DNA of 43,041 bases from Spirochaetales bacterium (GCA_030604195.1 JAUVWI010000025.1:1-43041), one strand, 5' to 3'; shown: positions 1-7,622, counted from the first letter of the stretch. Numbers and translations are program-made. The notes: generated by a model from the letters alone, not told the origin.

Positions 1-412
1 ATTCATGCATCAGGAACCTTTTTTTTGCTTAGATTTCATATCTTTACATGCATTGCTGTAAGGATACTTCCTATAATCACTTTGCGAGAAGGTCTGAATT
101 AATTGATGAGCAAAGTCAATAGGCTAATACCATAATTTACCCCCTTTATAACATAGTATAAACTATGTAACATACCGTGTCAACACTTTTTTACAAACCC
201 ACTTTCCCCAGGATACTCCACTGACTGAAAGAATTACCTTGCCCGTCGAACGTGAAGGGGTCAAATTTCAATTTTCTTATTGAGGGTGGTGTTAGGTTTA
301 TCCCTTTTTAAGGCCTATTGTTAAAATATCTGGAAATGAGGGTAAAATCTGCTCTGAGGATTGCCGTGGAGCGAGTTTCTGGGACAGGGTGGTAGCAGAG
401 CTGGGGGAGAGT
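1..412. other. gene-poor left edge of element
   Basis: I see no convincing gene here. The stretch holds a strong minus-strand promoter (155-183) pointing out of the window. Below it on the minus strand is a good ribosome-binding site (AAAGGGGGT) before a five-codon ORF, followed by further very short ORFs. The genes served by this promoter therefore probably lie beyond the left edge. No copy of the tRNA-Gly 3' end is visible, so the far attachment site of the left element is outside the window. Confidence 0.5.
151..183 (-). promoter_or_regulatory. sigma-70 promoter with palindromic operator
   Basis: On the minus strand TTGACA (178-183) is followed by a 17-bp spacer and TATACT (155-160). A palindrome, ACATAGT-n4-ACTATGT-like, overlaps the -10 box. 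The same half-sites recur at the promoter-like region near 4700, which suggests one regulator controls both transcription units. The transcript would run off the left edge. Confidence 0.7.
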
Positions 413-739
413 CTATTTTGAGATTCTTGGATGTGTTTTTAGATAAAGATTGGTGATTTTTTTAAGACGCCTAAATAGCCAAATGCCATAAATTAAGAAT
501 AGAATATTATACCCTGGCAGCAAAAAGAAAAAATGGTTTGATTTGCTTTGCCAAAATGGTTGTAGTTCCATATGTTTTTCATGCCATCTTTCGCCCCAAT
601 ATTTTCTTTGTAATTGATACTCTTCCCAATTTATAAATTTGGCATCTTTGGTGATAGCATAAAAGATATACCCCATTAGAGCGGGAGGTAGATATATTGG
701 AGATAGAATAGCCGTAATGAGGTCTGATAGATATTCCAC
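413..739 (-). CDS. small membrane protein, unknown function
   Basis: The product is 108 residues and starts at GTG (739). A hydrophobic N-terminal segment (about residues 8-28) and a second one (about 68-88) flank a charged, Trp/Tyr-rich central stretch. Short basic tails suggest two membrane passes with both ends inside the cell. I do not recognise the family. It lies just after the secreted repeat protein gene on the same strand and may be co-transcribed with it. The ribosome-binding site is weak (an ACAGAAG-like stretch) and the start is uncertain. It is probably cargo of the left element, or a relic at its far side. Confidence 0.5.
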   Translation of the reverse strand: MEYLSDLITAILSPIYLPPALMGYIFYAITKDAKFINWEEYQLQRKYWGERWHEKHMELQPFWQSKSNHFFFLLPGYNILFLIYGIWLFRRLKKITNLYLKTHPRISK

Positions 740-755
740 TATCTTCTGTCCGTTA

Positions 756-1196
756 TCACTGCAAGATTACCTTTGGCTGAGTTTTATCTAGTATCATCGC
801 GATGTGAACATTGCCATTTTCATCGTACATTACTATCCTTGGCCCAAGTGCAGCCAATGACAATTCAAGACGGATTTCCCCTCTTTCATCTCGAAGAAGC
901 AACCCCCGTCCATCTTTGCTCACTGATAATGTGAGAGTGGCGTCACTCTTCTCGTCATATAAGGTCAGCGACGGCTCGTTTTTTTTGACTGATAGCGTGA
1001 CACACGGTAAACCGCTTTCACCGAACATTATCAGCTTTGGTCCAATGGAATCCGCCCAAAAGGCGCCTCGGTCTCTCCCCTGCTCATCTTCAAGAATAAA
1101 CATTTTAGCCCGAATTATCTGCGCAGTCTCTTGCCCCCAAGACGGAACTACGATCAACATAGCTGTGGCGATTATCAGCCAATATTTATTTTTCAT
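756..1196 (-). CDS. secreted protein with short beta-type repeats
   Basis: I start the gene at the ATG at 1196, which follows a GGAGAAGGGG-like ribosome-binding site, giving 146 residues. A longer GTG/ATG frame exists upstream but would bury the signal peptide. Residues 1-22 look like a Sec signal peptide: Lys-rich start, hydrophobic core, then SWGQ. The mature part holds four to five imperfect repeats of roughly 20 residues. Each carries a hydrophobic strand and a D-E-x-G or D-E-R-G turn, such as LYDEKSD, LLRDERGE and MYDENGN. Similar glycine-turn repeats are common in exported proteins of unknown role. It may be cargo of the left element. Function unknown. Confidence 0.6.
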   Translation of the reverse strand: MKNKYWLIIATAMLIVVPSWGQETAQIIRAKMFILEDEQGRDRGAFWADSIGPKLIMFGESGLPCVTLSVKKNEPSLTLYDEKSDATLTLSVSKDGRGLLLRDERGEIRLELSLAALGPRIVMYDENGNVHIAMILDKTQPKVILQ

Positions 1197-1278
1197 GTCA
1201 GTTACCCCTTCTCCCAATCATACCCCACCCTCACGGGCCATTCAACCGATAAGATAACCCTGCAGATCATTGCTTCAT

Positions 1279-1322
1279 TAAAAGAGCCGCCCGATCGCCA
1301 GGAGACAAACGATCGAAGCGGC
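1279..1322 (-). terminator. Rho-independent terminator of the left-element operon
   Basis: On the minus strand GCCGCTTCGATCG pairs with CGATCGGGCGGC across a loop of about 11 nt and is followed by a TCTTTT tract. It lies about 65 bp after the stop codon of the last gene of the block that starts near 4.6 kb. Confidence 0.7.
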
Positions 1323-1385
1323 AACAACTATGCATTAGGCGATATAAAAACAGCTAAATGTCAGGAAAGCTTTTTCATACTCGCC

Positions 1386-1826
1386 TTATTCTTCTTCTTG
1401 ATCCTCCTGGAGCTCTTCTGCCCTGGCTGCCGCCCTGGATTTGAGACCGAATGGATCATCAATTTCTGCCGGCGTTCTCTCAAAGGGCGCTATAGCTGCT
1501 GCCTTCTTCTCCCTGCCAGGGGGAGGGGAGGGAGCCGATTCTGGCACGTCCAGGTTTGAATATGGGTTGAGCTCCAGTTGCTTCCTCTCGGCTTCGGTCA
1601 AGGGCTGAGCTCGTGGACGGGCTGGTTGAGGCTTCCACCGGACAGAACCTTTTGAAGCGGATGCTCCCACACCGCCACTATGCGGATCATCTTGCTCATC
1701 ATCCTGGCGGATTGTCCAATCCCCTCCGACTTGCGGAGCAGGAGGATCCCCATCCCATGCCTGGCCAGCCTTATAACTGACGCCATTATGAACGATATCC
1801 TTATTACATATAAAATGAACCTTCAT
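1386..1826 (-). CDS. small element protein, shared N-terminal module
   Basis: The product is 146 residues. The start at 1826 is set by GGAGGAGAATTAACT before ATG. The first 30 or so residues (MKVHFICNKDIVHNGVSYKA) match the N-termini of the neighbouring 1829-2299 product and more weakly the 4302-4502 product: a short beta-rich module with an F-I-C start and a G-x-x-Y-x-x-G turn. The rest is rich in Pro, Glu, Ala and Arg and looks disordered, ending in an acidic tail. Small proteins with this kind of N-terminus occur in phage structural clusters, but I cannot assign a function. It is the last gene before a strong terminator. Confidence 0.65.
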   Translation of the reverse strand: MKVHFICNKDIVHNGVSYKAGQAWDGDPPAPQVGGDWTIRQDDEQDDPHSGGVGASASKGSVRWKPQPARPRAQPLTEAERKQLELNPYSNLDVPESAPSPPPGREKKAAAIAPFERTPAEIDDPFGLKSRAAARAEELQEDQEEE

Positions 1827-1828
1827 AG

Positions 1829-2299
1829 TTAATTCTCCTCCATTCCCCATCTCAGGGGATCGTCATAAATGGTAGCCTTCTTTTTTGAAGCGGCTTGAAA
1901 ACGGCTTTTTGAGACAAAGCCGACGAAACTACGCCCGACTGTTGCTGCTAGGCCAGCACCAAACTTCAACTCAATCTTTTCTGTTCGCTGTGGGGGCTCG
2001 CTATCTCTGGCCGGGTGCCTTTTCCTCTCAATAACAGCGGAAGCAGTCGGCAAACCAAGCCTAGCTTTAATGACGAAACCAGGTCCGTCTTCGACGGTAT
2101 ATCGGAAGACAAGGTCACCACTTCCGTCATCTGCAACATGTGCCAAAACAGGCATCCCGCTCAATTCCTCCGGTGGCTCAAAGCTTGCCCAAGCTGTACC
2201 AGGAGGACCTACTCCGGGTTCCCTAACAACAATATCGCCCCTGCAGTAAGCAATGCCGTCACAGTCGCAATCCAATAGACATATGAAATAGTTGTACAC
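1829..2299 (-). CDS. small element protein, shared N-terminal module
   Basis: The product is 156 residues from GTG at 2299, after the ribosome-binding site AGGAGGTAAGATATC. The N-terminus (MYNYFICLLDCDCDGIAYC) has the same F-I-C and G-x-x-Y-x-x-G pattern as the 1386-1826 product. A predicted beta-rich middle is followed by a basic C-terminus. It lies 6 bp after the 2306-2989 gene and 2 bp before the next, so all three are one operon. Phage-like accessory or structural protein is an inference from the context. No catalytic motif seen. Confidence 0.65.
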   Translation of the reverse strand: MYNYFICLLDCDCDGIAYCRGDIVVREPGVGPPGTAWASFEPPEELSGMPVLAHVADDGSGDLVFRYTVEDGPGFVIKARLGLPTASAVIERKRHPARDSEPPQRTEKIELKFGAGLAATVGRSFVGFVSKSRFQAASKKKATIYDDPLRWGMEEN

Positions 2300-2305
2300 G
2301 ATATC

Positions 2306-2989
2306 TTACCTCCTGGTCGGTTGAAGGCCCTTGATTGGCGGAGCCTTTGCCTTTTCCTTATCTACAACAAACTGAGGTCTCAAATCCAACTTTGGCTCCT
2401 TCGGCTCCTCTTCAAACATACTGTCTATGAGCTCTTTTATCGCGGGCGTTACGTCTTTATAACCTCGTTCCCCTTCAATCATTTGCTTCTGTACATCGGA
2501 TAGATCGGCGCCGGCAACCGCTGCGAAAACTGCACTTTGAGCTTCCGGAAAAGGTTTTAGAGCATGAAAAATCTCCTGCTTGAGAGATAGCCAGGTTGGA
2601 TTTATTAAAATATTTATTTCCTGCTCCCGAAGCTGCCCGGCTAATTTGCCCTGGGTTTCAAGCATATTATGCACTTTTGCAATAGCGTTCAGCGCCGTGT
2701 TCAGGAGAGGCGGCCCTTTTGCCGGATTCTTCGCCTCATCTAAGATTTTGAGCGCTTCATGTTGAAGGAATCGCAGTTTGTCGAGTAAATCCTCGCTGTT
2801 AGCAACCTTCCGCAATTCTTCTGCTTTAATCGTTTCCTCGGCTATATGACCATTGTCGAAATGTCGCTGTACCGGAGCACGGCCTACTTGATATTTGTTT
2901 GAAATGGCACGGAATGGCACGTTATTTAAAATATCACACTCTATATCTATCCTTCGGGGATGCGTGCATATTGAGCAGCGTCTAGCCAT
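2306..2989 (-). CDS. zinc-finger/HTH protein, small-terminase-like
   Basis: The product is 227 residues. The N-terminus has C-S-I-C-T-H-P followed by a helix-turn-helix of the RxIDxxxL...FRAISxxYxVxxxxVxRHF form, ending in RHFDNGHI. This Cys-Cys/His-His zinc-HTH arrangement is found in small terminase-like and related DNA-binding proteins of phages and satellites. Residues 50-130 are strongly helical. The C-terminal 40 residues are Pro/Lys-rich and likely disordered. It overlaps no neighbour but is tightly packed in the operon. DNA recognition is a sound reading; a packaging role is an inference, as no large terminase is visible. Confidence 0.6.
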   Translation of the reverse strand: MARRCSICTHPRRIDIECDILNNVPFRAISNKYQVGRAPVQRHFDNGHIAEETIKAEELRKVANSEDLLDKLRFLQHEALKILDEAKNPAKGPPLLNTALNAIAKVHNMLETQGKLAGQLREQEINILINPTWLSLKQEIFHALKPFPEAQSAVFAAVAGADLSDVQKQMIEGERGYKDVTPAIKELIDSMFEEEPKEPKLDLRPQFVVDKEKAKAPPIKGLQPTRR

Positions 2990-2994
2990 GCACC

Positions 2995-3627
2995 CTACCT
3001 TTTCTTATCTGCCGGCATTTCCCGAACTGCGAGGCCTTTGGCTGAATTAGCTCCCCTGCACTTAATGAGGCGATCATACGTTTCCTGGTCGATCGCGCAA
3101 CCGGTGAAATTACAGCCCGAAATATCCGTTTCCGGTGATGCCTTCATCCCGCGCAGGTCTGAAAAGCCGAGATTTGCCTTAGACAAATTTGCTCCTGTTG
3201 CGTCAATATTCCGTAGATCTGCCCAGGTAGCCGAAAGCCCTTCACAATCATTTCCTGCAATTGAAGAATCGTGAAAGTTTCCGTGGCTCATGGATTTCCC
3301 AGCCAGCTCAATCCCGGTTAGGTCAGCGTGAGGGAGGGGAGATGATCTGGCCATTAGGGTAGCTCTATCACTATACGCTTGCCCCTGAGCTATGATCCGG
3401 CCACTCCCTCGTTCTCGGATTACCGCACTTACATTCCCCTCTTCGTCAACATCCGCATAGAGAGGATTTTTTTCTGGATAGACCACATTGCTCAGCTCTT
3501 CCATGCTTCGGTTTCCTGATCCTGCCGCTGGTATCTGCGGCTCTTCAACTTCTTCAACAATTTTTTCTTGCGGGTATACCGACTGTGCAAGTTCCTCAAA
3601 TGTTCTATTCCCCACTTCGTTCGCCAT
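2995..3627 (-). CDS. pentapeptide-repeat protein
   Basis: I start at the second ATG (3627), nine bases after AAGGAG, giving 210 residues. The N-terminal 60 residues carry two copies of an (N-R-T/S-F/M-E-E-L-x-x-x-V-Y-P) motif, at the very start and about 38 residues later. Residues about 95-175 form pentapeptide repeats: ADLTG, GNFHD, ADLRN, ANLSK, ANLGF, SDLRG, CNFTG, predicting a right-handed quadrilateral beta-helix. Such domains mediate protein contacts and in some families mimic DNA or protect gyrase. No specific role can be read. The start overlaps the upstream gene by 23 bp. Confidence 0.7.
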   Translation of the reverse strand: MANEVGNRTFEELAQSVYPQEKIVEEVEEPQIPAAGSGNRSMEELSNVVYPEKNPLYADVDEEGNVSAVIRERGSGRIIAQGQAYSDRATLMARSSPLPHADLTGIELAGKSMSHGNFHDSSIAGNDCEGLSATWADLRNIDATGANLSKANLGFSDLRGMKASPETDISGCNFTGCAIDQETYDRLIKCRGANSAKGLAVREMPADKKR

Positions 3628-4051
3628 TTTCATTTTCTCCTTGTTTTTTATTTTTACCGAGGATTCGCCGGACTTCAGCCGGGTCATTTTCCAGCCTATC
3701 CAACTGCCTTTGCGTCTCCATTTCCATTGCATCAGCCAACTCTATCAGTTCGTCTTTGATCTTCTCCGGTCCCCACGGACCCGGCATGATCCCATTTTCA
3801 AACGCGTAAGCCGCTCGACTGTGCCGTTCGGATTTCCGTATTATCGCCCAGGCAGTCAGGGCGGCAGCGGTTTCCTGGTCATCGGCAGCTATTTCAGCGG
3901 CAGTTTTTTCCTCTTTCTCCCGCTTCGCATCCTCAACTCGTCTTTCTCGCCAAACGCGATTATCGAGCTCATCCCAAGCGCGTGCGAGGGACGCAACCTC
4001 TTCTTGACGCTCCTCCTGAGCGAGCGCTTGCTCGTTGTTAAGATTAGCCAT
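3605..4051 (-). CDS. charged helical element protein
   Basis: The product is 148 residues, very rich in Glu, Ala and Arg, with long predicted helices and a coiled-coil-like first 60 residues. A short G-I-M-P-G-P-W-G-P segment breaks the helices near residue 90. I do not recognise the family. It starts one base before the stop of the 4052-4309 gene (TAGATG) and runs 23 bp into the pentapeptide gene, so translation of the three is probably coupled. A scaffold-like or portal-adjacent role is possible in a phage-like operon, but nothing in the sequence proves it. Confidence 0.6.
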   Translation of the reverse strand: MANLNNEQALAQEERQEEVASLARAWDELDNRVWRERRVEDAKREKEEKTAAEIAADDQETAAALTAWAIIRKSERHSRAAYAFENGIMPGPWGPEKIKDELIELADAMEMETQRQLDRLENDPAEVRRILGKNKKQGENENGERSGE

Positions 4052-4309
4052 CTAAAACTCCACCTGGGCCTTTTTCGGGCTGCGAGCACCGGCGCCAATA
4101 TCAGCAGCAGCAGGATTCAGAGCAGCTTTGATCCCTGCAGGGCTACCGGCACCGATTATCTTTTCAGCGAGGCGGCGAGCTTCTGGATCCGATTTGAGCA
4201 GTTTCAGGATCGCTGTTTTGCCCTTTACCCCTAGCGCAGCCTCTAACTGGCTCAGGAGTTTCGCAGAACCATCACCAAGCTGCTCCTCGAAATTGATCTG
4301 TTTAGCCAC
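4052..4309 (-). CDS. small helical element protein
   Basis: The product is 85 residues from GTG at 4309, following GGAGGAAGAAG. It is mostly helical, with a Leu/Lys/Ala-rich core (residues 15-50) and a Gly/Ala/Pro-rich tail. The first codons overlap the end of the 4302-4502 gene by 8 bp and the stop abuts the next start, typical of a tightly packed phage-like operon. No motif allows a functional call. Confidence 0.55.
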   Translation of the reverse strand: MAKQINFEEQLGDGSAKLLSQLEAALGVKGKTAILKLLKSDPEARRLAEKIIGAGSPAGIKAALNPAAADIGAGARSPKKAQVEF

Positions 4310-4502
4310 CTTCTTCCTCCTTTTCGACCAGCACCGTACCAGCGGGCCCTAGATGCTTCGGATCCGTCACTTCCTTGACCGGCTCGAAATATTCCAAACA
4401 CGGGTGATCCACCGGCAAACTGTATACAACATCCTTTTCATACTTCACCCGATTATCCGAACACTCTCGCAAACAAACAACATCAATTATTTTCTTTGCC
4501 AT
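4302..4502 (-). CDS. small element protein, possible third copy of shared module
   Basis: The product is 66 residues. A good ribosome-binding site (GGAAGGAGAAGAA) precedes ATG at 4502. The first 45 residues (starting MAKKIIDVVCLRECSDNRVK) resemble, more weakly, the N-terminal modules of the 1386-1826 and 1829-2299 products: a hydrophobic strand with Cys, a polar turn, then Y-E-K-D-V-V-Y. The tail is acidic. It is a short stand-alone version of that module, which suggests recombination or duplication within the operon. Function unknown. Confidence 0.55.
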   Translation of the reverse strand: MAKKIIDVVCLRECSDNRVKYEKDVVYSLPVDHPCLEYFEPVKEVTDPKHLGPAGTVLVEKEEEGG

Positions 4503-4642
4503 TTCTTCTCCTTCCGGGGCAAGGGATCACCCAACCCCGGCTTTATTTTTTCTATCTTCGGTTGCCCTTCATCGGGTTTCAGTTTGCCTTGCATCTGGCA
4601 GCCGTTCCTCTCTGTCAAATCTTCCAGCTGGCCTTTCCCCAT
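4487..4642 (-). CDS. 51-residue polar peptide gene
   Basis: This short frame runs from ATG at 4642 to a TAA overlapping the next gene by 16 bp. The product begins MGKGQLEDLTERNGCQ, is Lys/Glu/Pro-rich and has no hydrophobic segment. It is the first frame after the palindromic promoter-like region at 4690-4720, so it would open the operon. The ribosome-binding site is poor (CCCGGAAC). It may be a real small gene or leader; I keep it at modest confidence. Confidence 0.4.
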   Translation of the reverse strand: MGKGQLEDLTERNGCQMQGKLKPDEGQPKIEKIKPGLGDPLPRKEKKWQRK

Positions 4643-4691
4643 GTTCCGGGTTGCCTTAAATCCGACCGACGGCCGGAATTATTTCTATCCT

Positions 4692-4720
4692 TTTATCACA
4701 TAGATCACACTATGTAACAA
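4692..4720 (-). promoter_or_regulatory. palindromic operator with weak promoter
   Basis: On the minus strand GTTACATAGTGTGATCTATG carries the same ACATAGT/CTATGT half-sites as the site at 151-183. TTGTTA and GATAAA lie on either side, 17 bp apart, so the palindrome would sit in the spacer. The boxes are weaker than at the left site, which would fit an activated promoter. It precedes the 4.6-1.4 kb operon. Confidence 0.5.
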
Positions 4721-4733
4721 CATTTATTGCCTC

Positions 4734-4871
4734 TTAAATGCTCCCTCTGGTCTTGGCTTTCGCCTGCTCTTTTTTCAATATCCTTACCGCTTCATTCCAG
4801 CTATGGCTTTTCAACAACTGGATAAACCTATCTGCTGAATTGCGATACCACTTAATCCTTAAGTCCTGCAT
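4734..4871 (-). CDS. 45-residue basic peptide gene
   Basis: This frame runs from ATG at 4871, which follows TTAAGG, to TAA at 4734. The product (MQDLRIKWYRNSADRFIQLL...) is basic and amphipathic, with a likely helix in residues 12-40. It starts 3 bp after the stop of the HNH gene, so the two are probably translated together. No family recognised. Its end lies just upstream of the palindromic operator, which makes it the last gene of the replication-side transcript. Confidence 0.5.
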   Translation of the reverse strand: MQDLRIKWYRNSADRFIQLLKSHSWNEAVRILKKEQAKAKTRGSI

Positions 4872-4874
4872 ACC

Positions 4875-5117
4875 TTAACCCGCCTTATCAGCAATGCTAT
4901 AAACTTCATGACACTCCCTGCAGAGGACAACCAGGTCCTCCGGCCGCTCGTTGAATAGACAGTCATAATTGTTGTGGTGAACCTCCAGGTTTTCCTCACT
5001 CCGGCAGAGCTGACAGCGGTTGCCCGCCACCCAGAGAGCGGCCCAGCGGATCCATTTCCATTGGTCCGTCTGTAGATATTCTCGATAGCTTATATGGTTA
5101 AGCGCTCTGTTGTTCAT
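4875..5117 (-). CDS. HNH endonuclease-like protein
   Basis: I start at 5117, where ATG overlaps the upstream TGA (GGATGA), giving 80 residues; a longer frame would run through the upstream small gene. The product has the HNH layout C-Q-L-C (zinc knuckle), L-E-V-H-H-N-N-Y (catalytic His pair), an Asn (NERPEDL) and L-C-R-E-C-H-E. Phage HNH proteins of this size often sit beside terminase genes and assist packaging; others are homing or restriction nucleases. In this element it lies between the replication block and the putative packaging/structural operon. Catalytic residues look intact. Confidence 0.8.
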   Translation of the reverse strand: MNNRALNHISYREYLQTDQWKWIRWAALWVAGNRCQLCRSEENLEVHHNNYDCLFNERPEDLVVLCRECHEVYSIADKAG

Positions 5118-5281
5118 CCGATCACTACACCCCGAATCAAATCCTGAGCTTTCTTTATGGCCTCTGCCTGCTCCGGCGTGATCCGCTTTTCCACGGTGTC
5201 CAAATAGCGCCAAGCATCGAGCTTGTTGAGGATCCTATTCAACTTGTCTTTTTCCAGAAGTCTTAATCCTTTTTTGCTCAT
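5114..5281 (-). CDS. 55-residue element protein
   Basis: A clear ribosome-binding site (GGAGGGGATATTAG) precedes ATG at 5281, and the TGA overlaps the HNH start by four bases. The product starts MSKKGLRLLEKDKLNRIL and is a charged, mostly helical 55-residue protein with alternating Lys/Glu and Leu. Function unknown. The overlap indicates coupled translation with the nuclease. Confidence 0.6.
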   Translation of the reverse strand: MSKKGLRLLEKDKLNRILNKLDAWRYLDTVEKRITPEQAEAIKKAQDLIRGVVIG

Positions 5282-5300
5282 CTAATATCCCCTCCAAAAT

Positions 5301-5397
5301 GACAGAATGACCGAATGACACGATTTTAGTTTTACATTGGATTTTTCTAGTTTTTCCCATTGGGATCTAAAAACGTGACAAAGCGTCATTCGGTCAT
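5301..5397. other. candidate replication origin (inverted arms)
   Basis: Two perfect 13-bp inverted arms, ATGACCGAATGAC (5307-5319) and GTCATTCGGTCAT (5385-5397), enclose about 65 bp of AT-rich sequence that also holds a TCCC-ATT-GGGA dyad. The left arm lies in a run of ATGAC motifs at 8-bp spacing (5300-5320), like short iterons. The right arm overlaps the 3' end of the primase-helicase gene. Position next to the replication gene and the iteron-like layout suggest an origin. A convergent operator or a terminator is the alternative. Confidence 0.45.
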
Positions 5398-7622
5398 AAA
5401 CAAGAGTCATTTTTTACCGCAACTCCTTTGATACCGCGTGATGTAGCCACCCGATCACGGCATATGAACGGGAAACGCTCAATTAATAAGTCTACCAACC
5501 GCCTGGCCGTAATTTTCTTATCCCCTGAAAAGCCTTGATATAGTTCAAGCAGTTTTTGACTGGATACGAATTCATCCTCACTATGAGTCAGTGAGTCGTC
5601 GAAAAACCGTTCAATCAGGTCATTATCGTGCCTATACTTTTCCTTCAGGGCTTTGCAAGTATGGGATTCTAATATCTTGCCATTATAGCTTTCGCGCAAA
5701 TCAATAAAATCATAAATTAAATAGCGGATAATTCCGGCTTTTTCTTCCCCAAGCTCTGCCATGAGTTCGTTTTTATCTCTGGCCGGATGGAGATTTTCAG
5801 CTGTAACACCACGATTTGAATATTTTTCCTTGTCTTCTGCGCTGGCGTAAAATACAGATTCAAAGGGCAAAACCAGAAGCCTGGAAAGGAAAGCCAGATC
5901 ATCAGCAGGATAAAAGGTCGGAAGTTTATTACAAAGTGCATTAAGGCTCCATGTCTGTAAAAACTGAACTGATTTTTCCCCCTTATTTTCTCCCCGGATA
6001 TACGAAAGTGAAGTGAGCCTTTTAATTTGTGCAATGTTAAAGTGACCGCCTACTTCATCAAAAAACCCGACAGTCTTACCACGTAATTCGATCTCACCGA
6101 ATCGACGTTCTGATTTATCAGCATTTCTCAGGATAAGCGCGCCCTTAAGGGATACTGCGCGATCACCTAACACTTTTATAATTAAGTCCATAATGGTATT
6201 TTTGGCGTTATTCCCGAGCGGCCCATACCAGATAGTAAAATATTTGCTGCCTTTATTTGAGATTGCAAGGGATAGACAATACCTGGCAGTAACCAGCGTT
6301 TCCGGATCCGGGAACAGCTGCTCTAAAAAGTGGTCATATTTTAAAGTTTCCTTGGCGCTCAATATTTCTTCAGCTTTATACGGAATAGGGTCAAAAAAGT
6401 ATTCGCCTGGGTTAGGATCACGTATAGAGGGCGTTTTTTCTGAGAAATCAATTACCTTATCAAGACAGGGAAGCGCTTCAGGTGTCTCGTTCCTCGGGAT
6501 TGGGTCCAGTATTACCCCCTCAGCATAAAGGGCAAGCACACCGTTAAGGAAGTCGCGGGTTCTGCATTTTTTAAGGGCATTCCCCATTTGCGAATATACT
6601 TCTTTGACATCCTTACTACTGATGTTTTGCTTAAGGCAGCCGAACGACCTGTTTATTGATTTTTCAAGCACCTCCCGCGCCGTCGCTTTCGGATTTTGAA
6701 CTTTCTGATAATAGCATTCCCCTGGTTTCTTAAAATAGAAATCCCCATTACCCCTGCGGTCATAAGGTTCAAATAGATAATCCTTAAGATGAAGCTGCAA
6801 GACATCCGCTCCGGAGCCATGGGATAAACTTCTAAAAAAATCGATTTCGACATTATCCATGTCCGCCGGCTCATAACGGGCTACACTTTGCGCAATTGAT
6901 TTAACTTCCTCCCTCGGTAACGGTGGGGAACAGTGATTCTCATTCTCTGCAATTAAAGCAGTGAGAATTGTTTCTTGATCAGCTCCCTGGCGCCGCATGG
7001 CCCCGGCCAGTGCAGTTAAACGGTTGTTTCTACCGCCTGATTGTATTGTTTGATCTGGGGAAATTTGTTGTTTATTATGCCTATTATCATGCTGGTATCT
7101 TGAAGAAATCAGAAGCTTGAGCAGCCCTTGGGGACATTCTGCAGCCCCCTTATCGCTTATAAGAACGTACTCCCGGCCATTGGCATAGAGTGATCCGGGA
7201 AGCGTGACACAACCGCCATTACCTTTTACCTCGATTCCGGGAAAGCCCTGGAGCTCTGAGCTGTTGCGGATCTCGCCATTCCGTTCTGGATATGTGAAAT
7301 AGACATGGCCGCCGCCTGAAGGAGTACGCGATCGCATACCTGGCAGCTTCCCGAAATGCTTTTCCAGTTTCAGGAAAGATTCTTTCCCCGGTAGATCATT
7401 TTTGACATCAACATCCAGGACAATAATACCGGATCGTTTTCCGGTTACTACAGCAAAATTAGCCTTCGGGAATTGCTTCCCCCAGGTCCGTATTTGCTCA
7501 GGATCATCGCTTGCTTGGTTCGGCCAGTCTTTAATGCAGGGCCTTTTATTCCGGTCCTGCGGGAAGATTTTCCATCCCTTGGCTGCAAATACCAGTGCCA
7601 TTTTGAGCGGTTTATTGATCAT
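5394..7622 (-). CDS. primase-polymerase / SF3 helicase replication protein
   Basis: The product is 742 residues. The N-terminal 170 form a prim-pol (AEP) domain: LDVDVKN at about 69-75 supplies two metal-binding Asp, SGGGHVYF at about 102-109 the His motif, and IEVKGNGG follows. A primase-C-terminal helical domain follows (about 195-255, GGRNNRL...). The C-terminal half is a D5/P4-type superfamily 3 helicase: Walker A is GPLGNNAKNT (about 466-475, an unusual but Lys-containing form), Walker B is VGFFDE (about 516-521), and sensor-1 Asn is in WSLNALCN. It would prime and unwind element DNA. It follows two HTH genes and overlaps the 7619-7807 gene by four bases. Such fused proteins are typical of satellites and integrative plasmids. 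Confidence 0.9.
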   Translation of the reverse strand: MINKPLKMALVFAAKGWKIFPQDRNKRPCIKDWPNQASDDPEQIRTWGKQFPKANFAVVTGKRSGIIVLDVDVKNDLPGKESFLKLEKHFGKLPGMRSRTPSGGGHVYFTYPERNGEIRNSSELQGFPGIEVKGNGGCVTLPGSLYANGREYVLISDKGAAECPQGLLKLLISSRYQHDNRHNKQQISPDQTIQSGGRNNRLTALAGAMRRQGADQETILTALIAENENHCSPPLPREEVKSIAQSVARYEPADMDNVEIDFFRSLSHGSGADVLQLHLKDYLFEPYDRRGNGDFYFKKPGECYYQKVQNPKATAREVLEKSINRSFGCLKQNISSKDVKEVYSQMGNALKKCRTRDFLNGVLALYAEGVILDPIPRNETPEALPCLDKVIDFSEKTPSIRDPNPGEYFFDPIPYKAEEILSAKETLKYDHFLEQLFPDPETLVTARYCLSLAISNKGSKYFTIWYGPLGNNAKNTIMDLIIKVLGDRAVSLKGALILRNADKSERRFGEIELRGKTVGFFDEVGGHFNIAQIKRLTSLSYIRGENKGEKSVQFLQTWSLNALCNKLPTFYPADDLAFLSRLLVLPFESVFYASAEDKEKYSNRGVTAENLHPARDKNELMAELGEEKAGIIRYLIYDFIDLRESYNGKILESHTCKALKEKYRHDNDLIERFFDDSLTHSEDEFVSSQKLLELYQGFSGDKKITARRLVDLLIERFPFICRDRVATSRGIKGVAVKNDSCL

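Noticed and set aside
1260..1385. A 22-codon minus-strand frame between two element genes
   Set aside because: It contains the terminator stem and has no ribosome-binding site.
811..1559. Plus-strand frames opposite the secreted repeat protein and its neighbour
   Set aside because: No ribosome-binding sites, and the minus-strand frames carry a signal peptide and repeats.
3488..4234. Long plus-strand frame of 248 codons
   Set aside because: It lies opposite to four tightly packed minus-strand genes with good ribosome-binding sites; its product is Ser/Phe/Arg-rich and reads like an antisense shadow.
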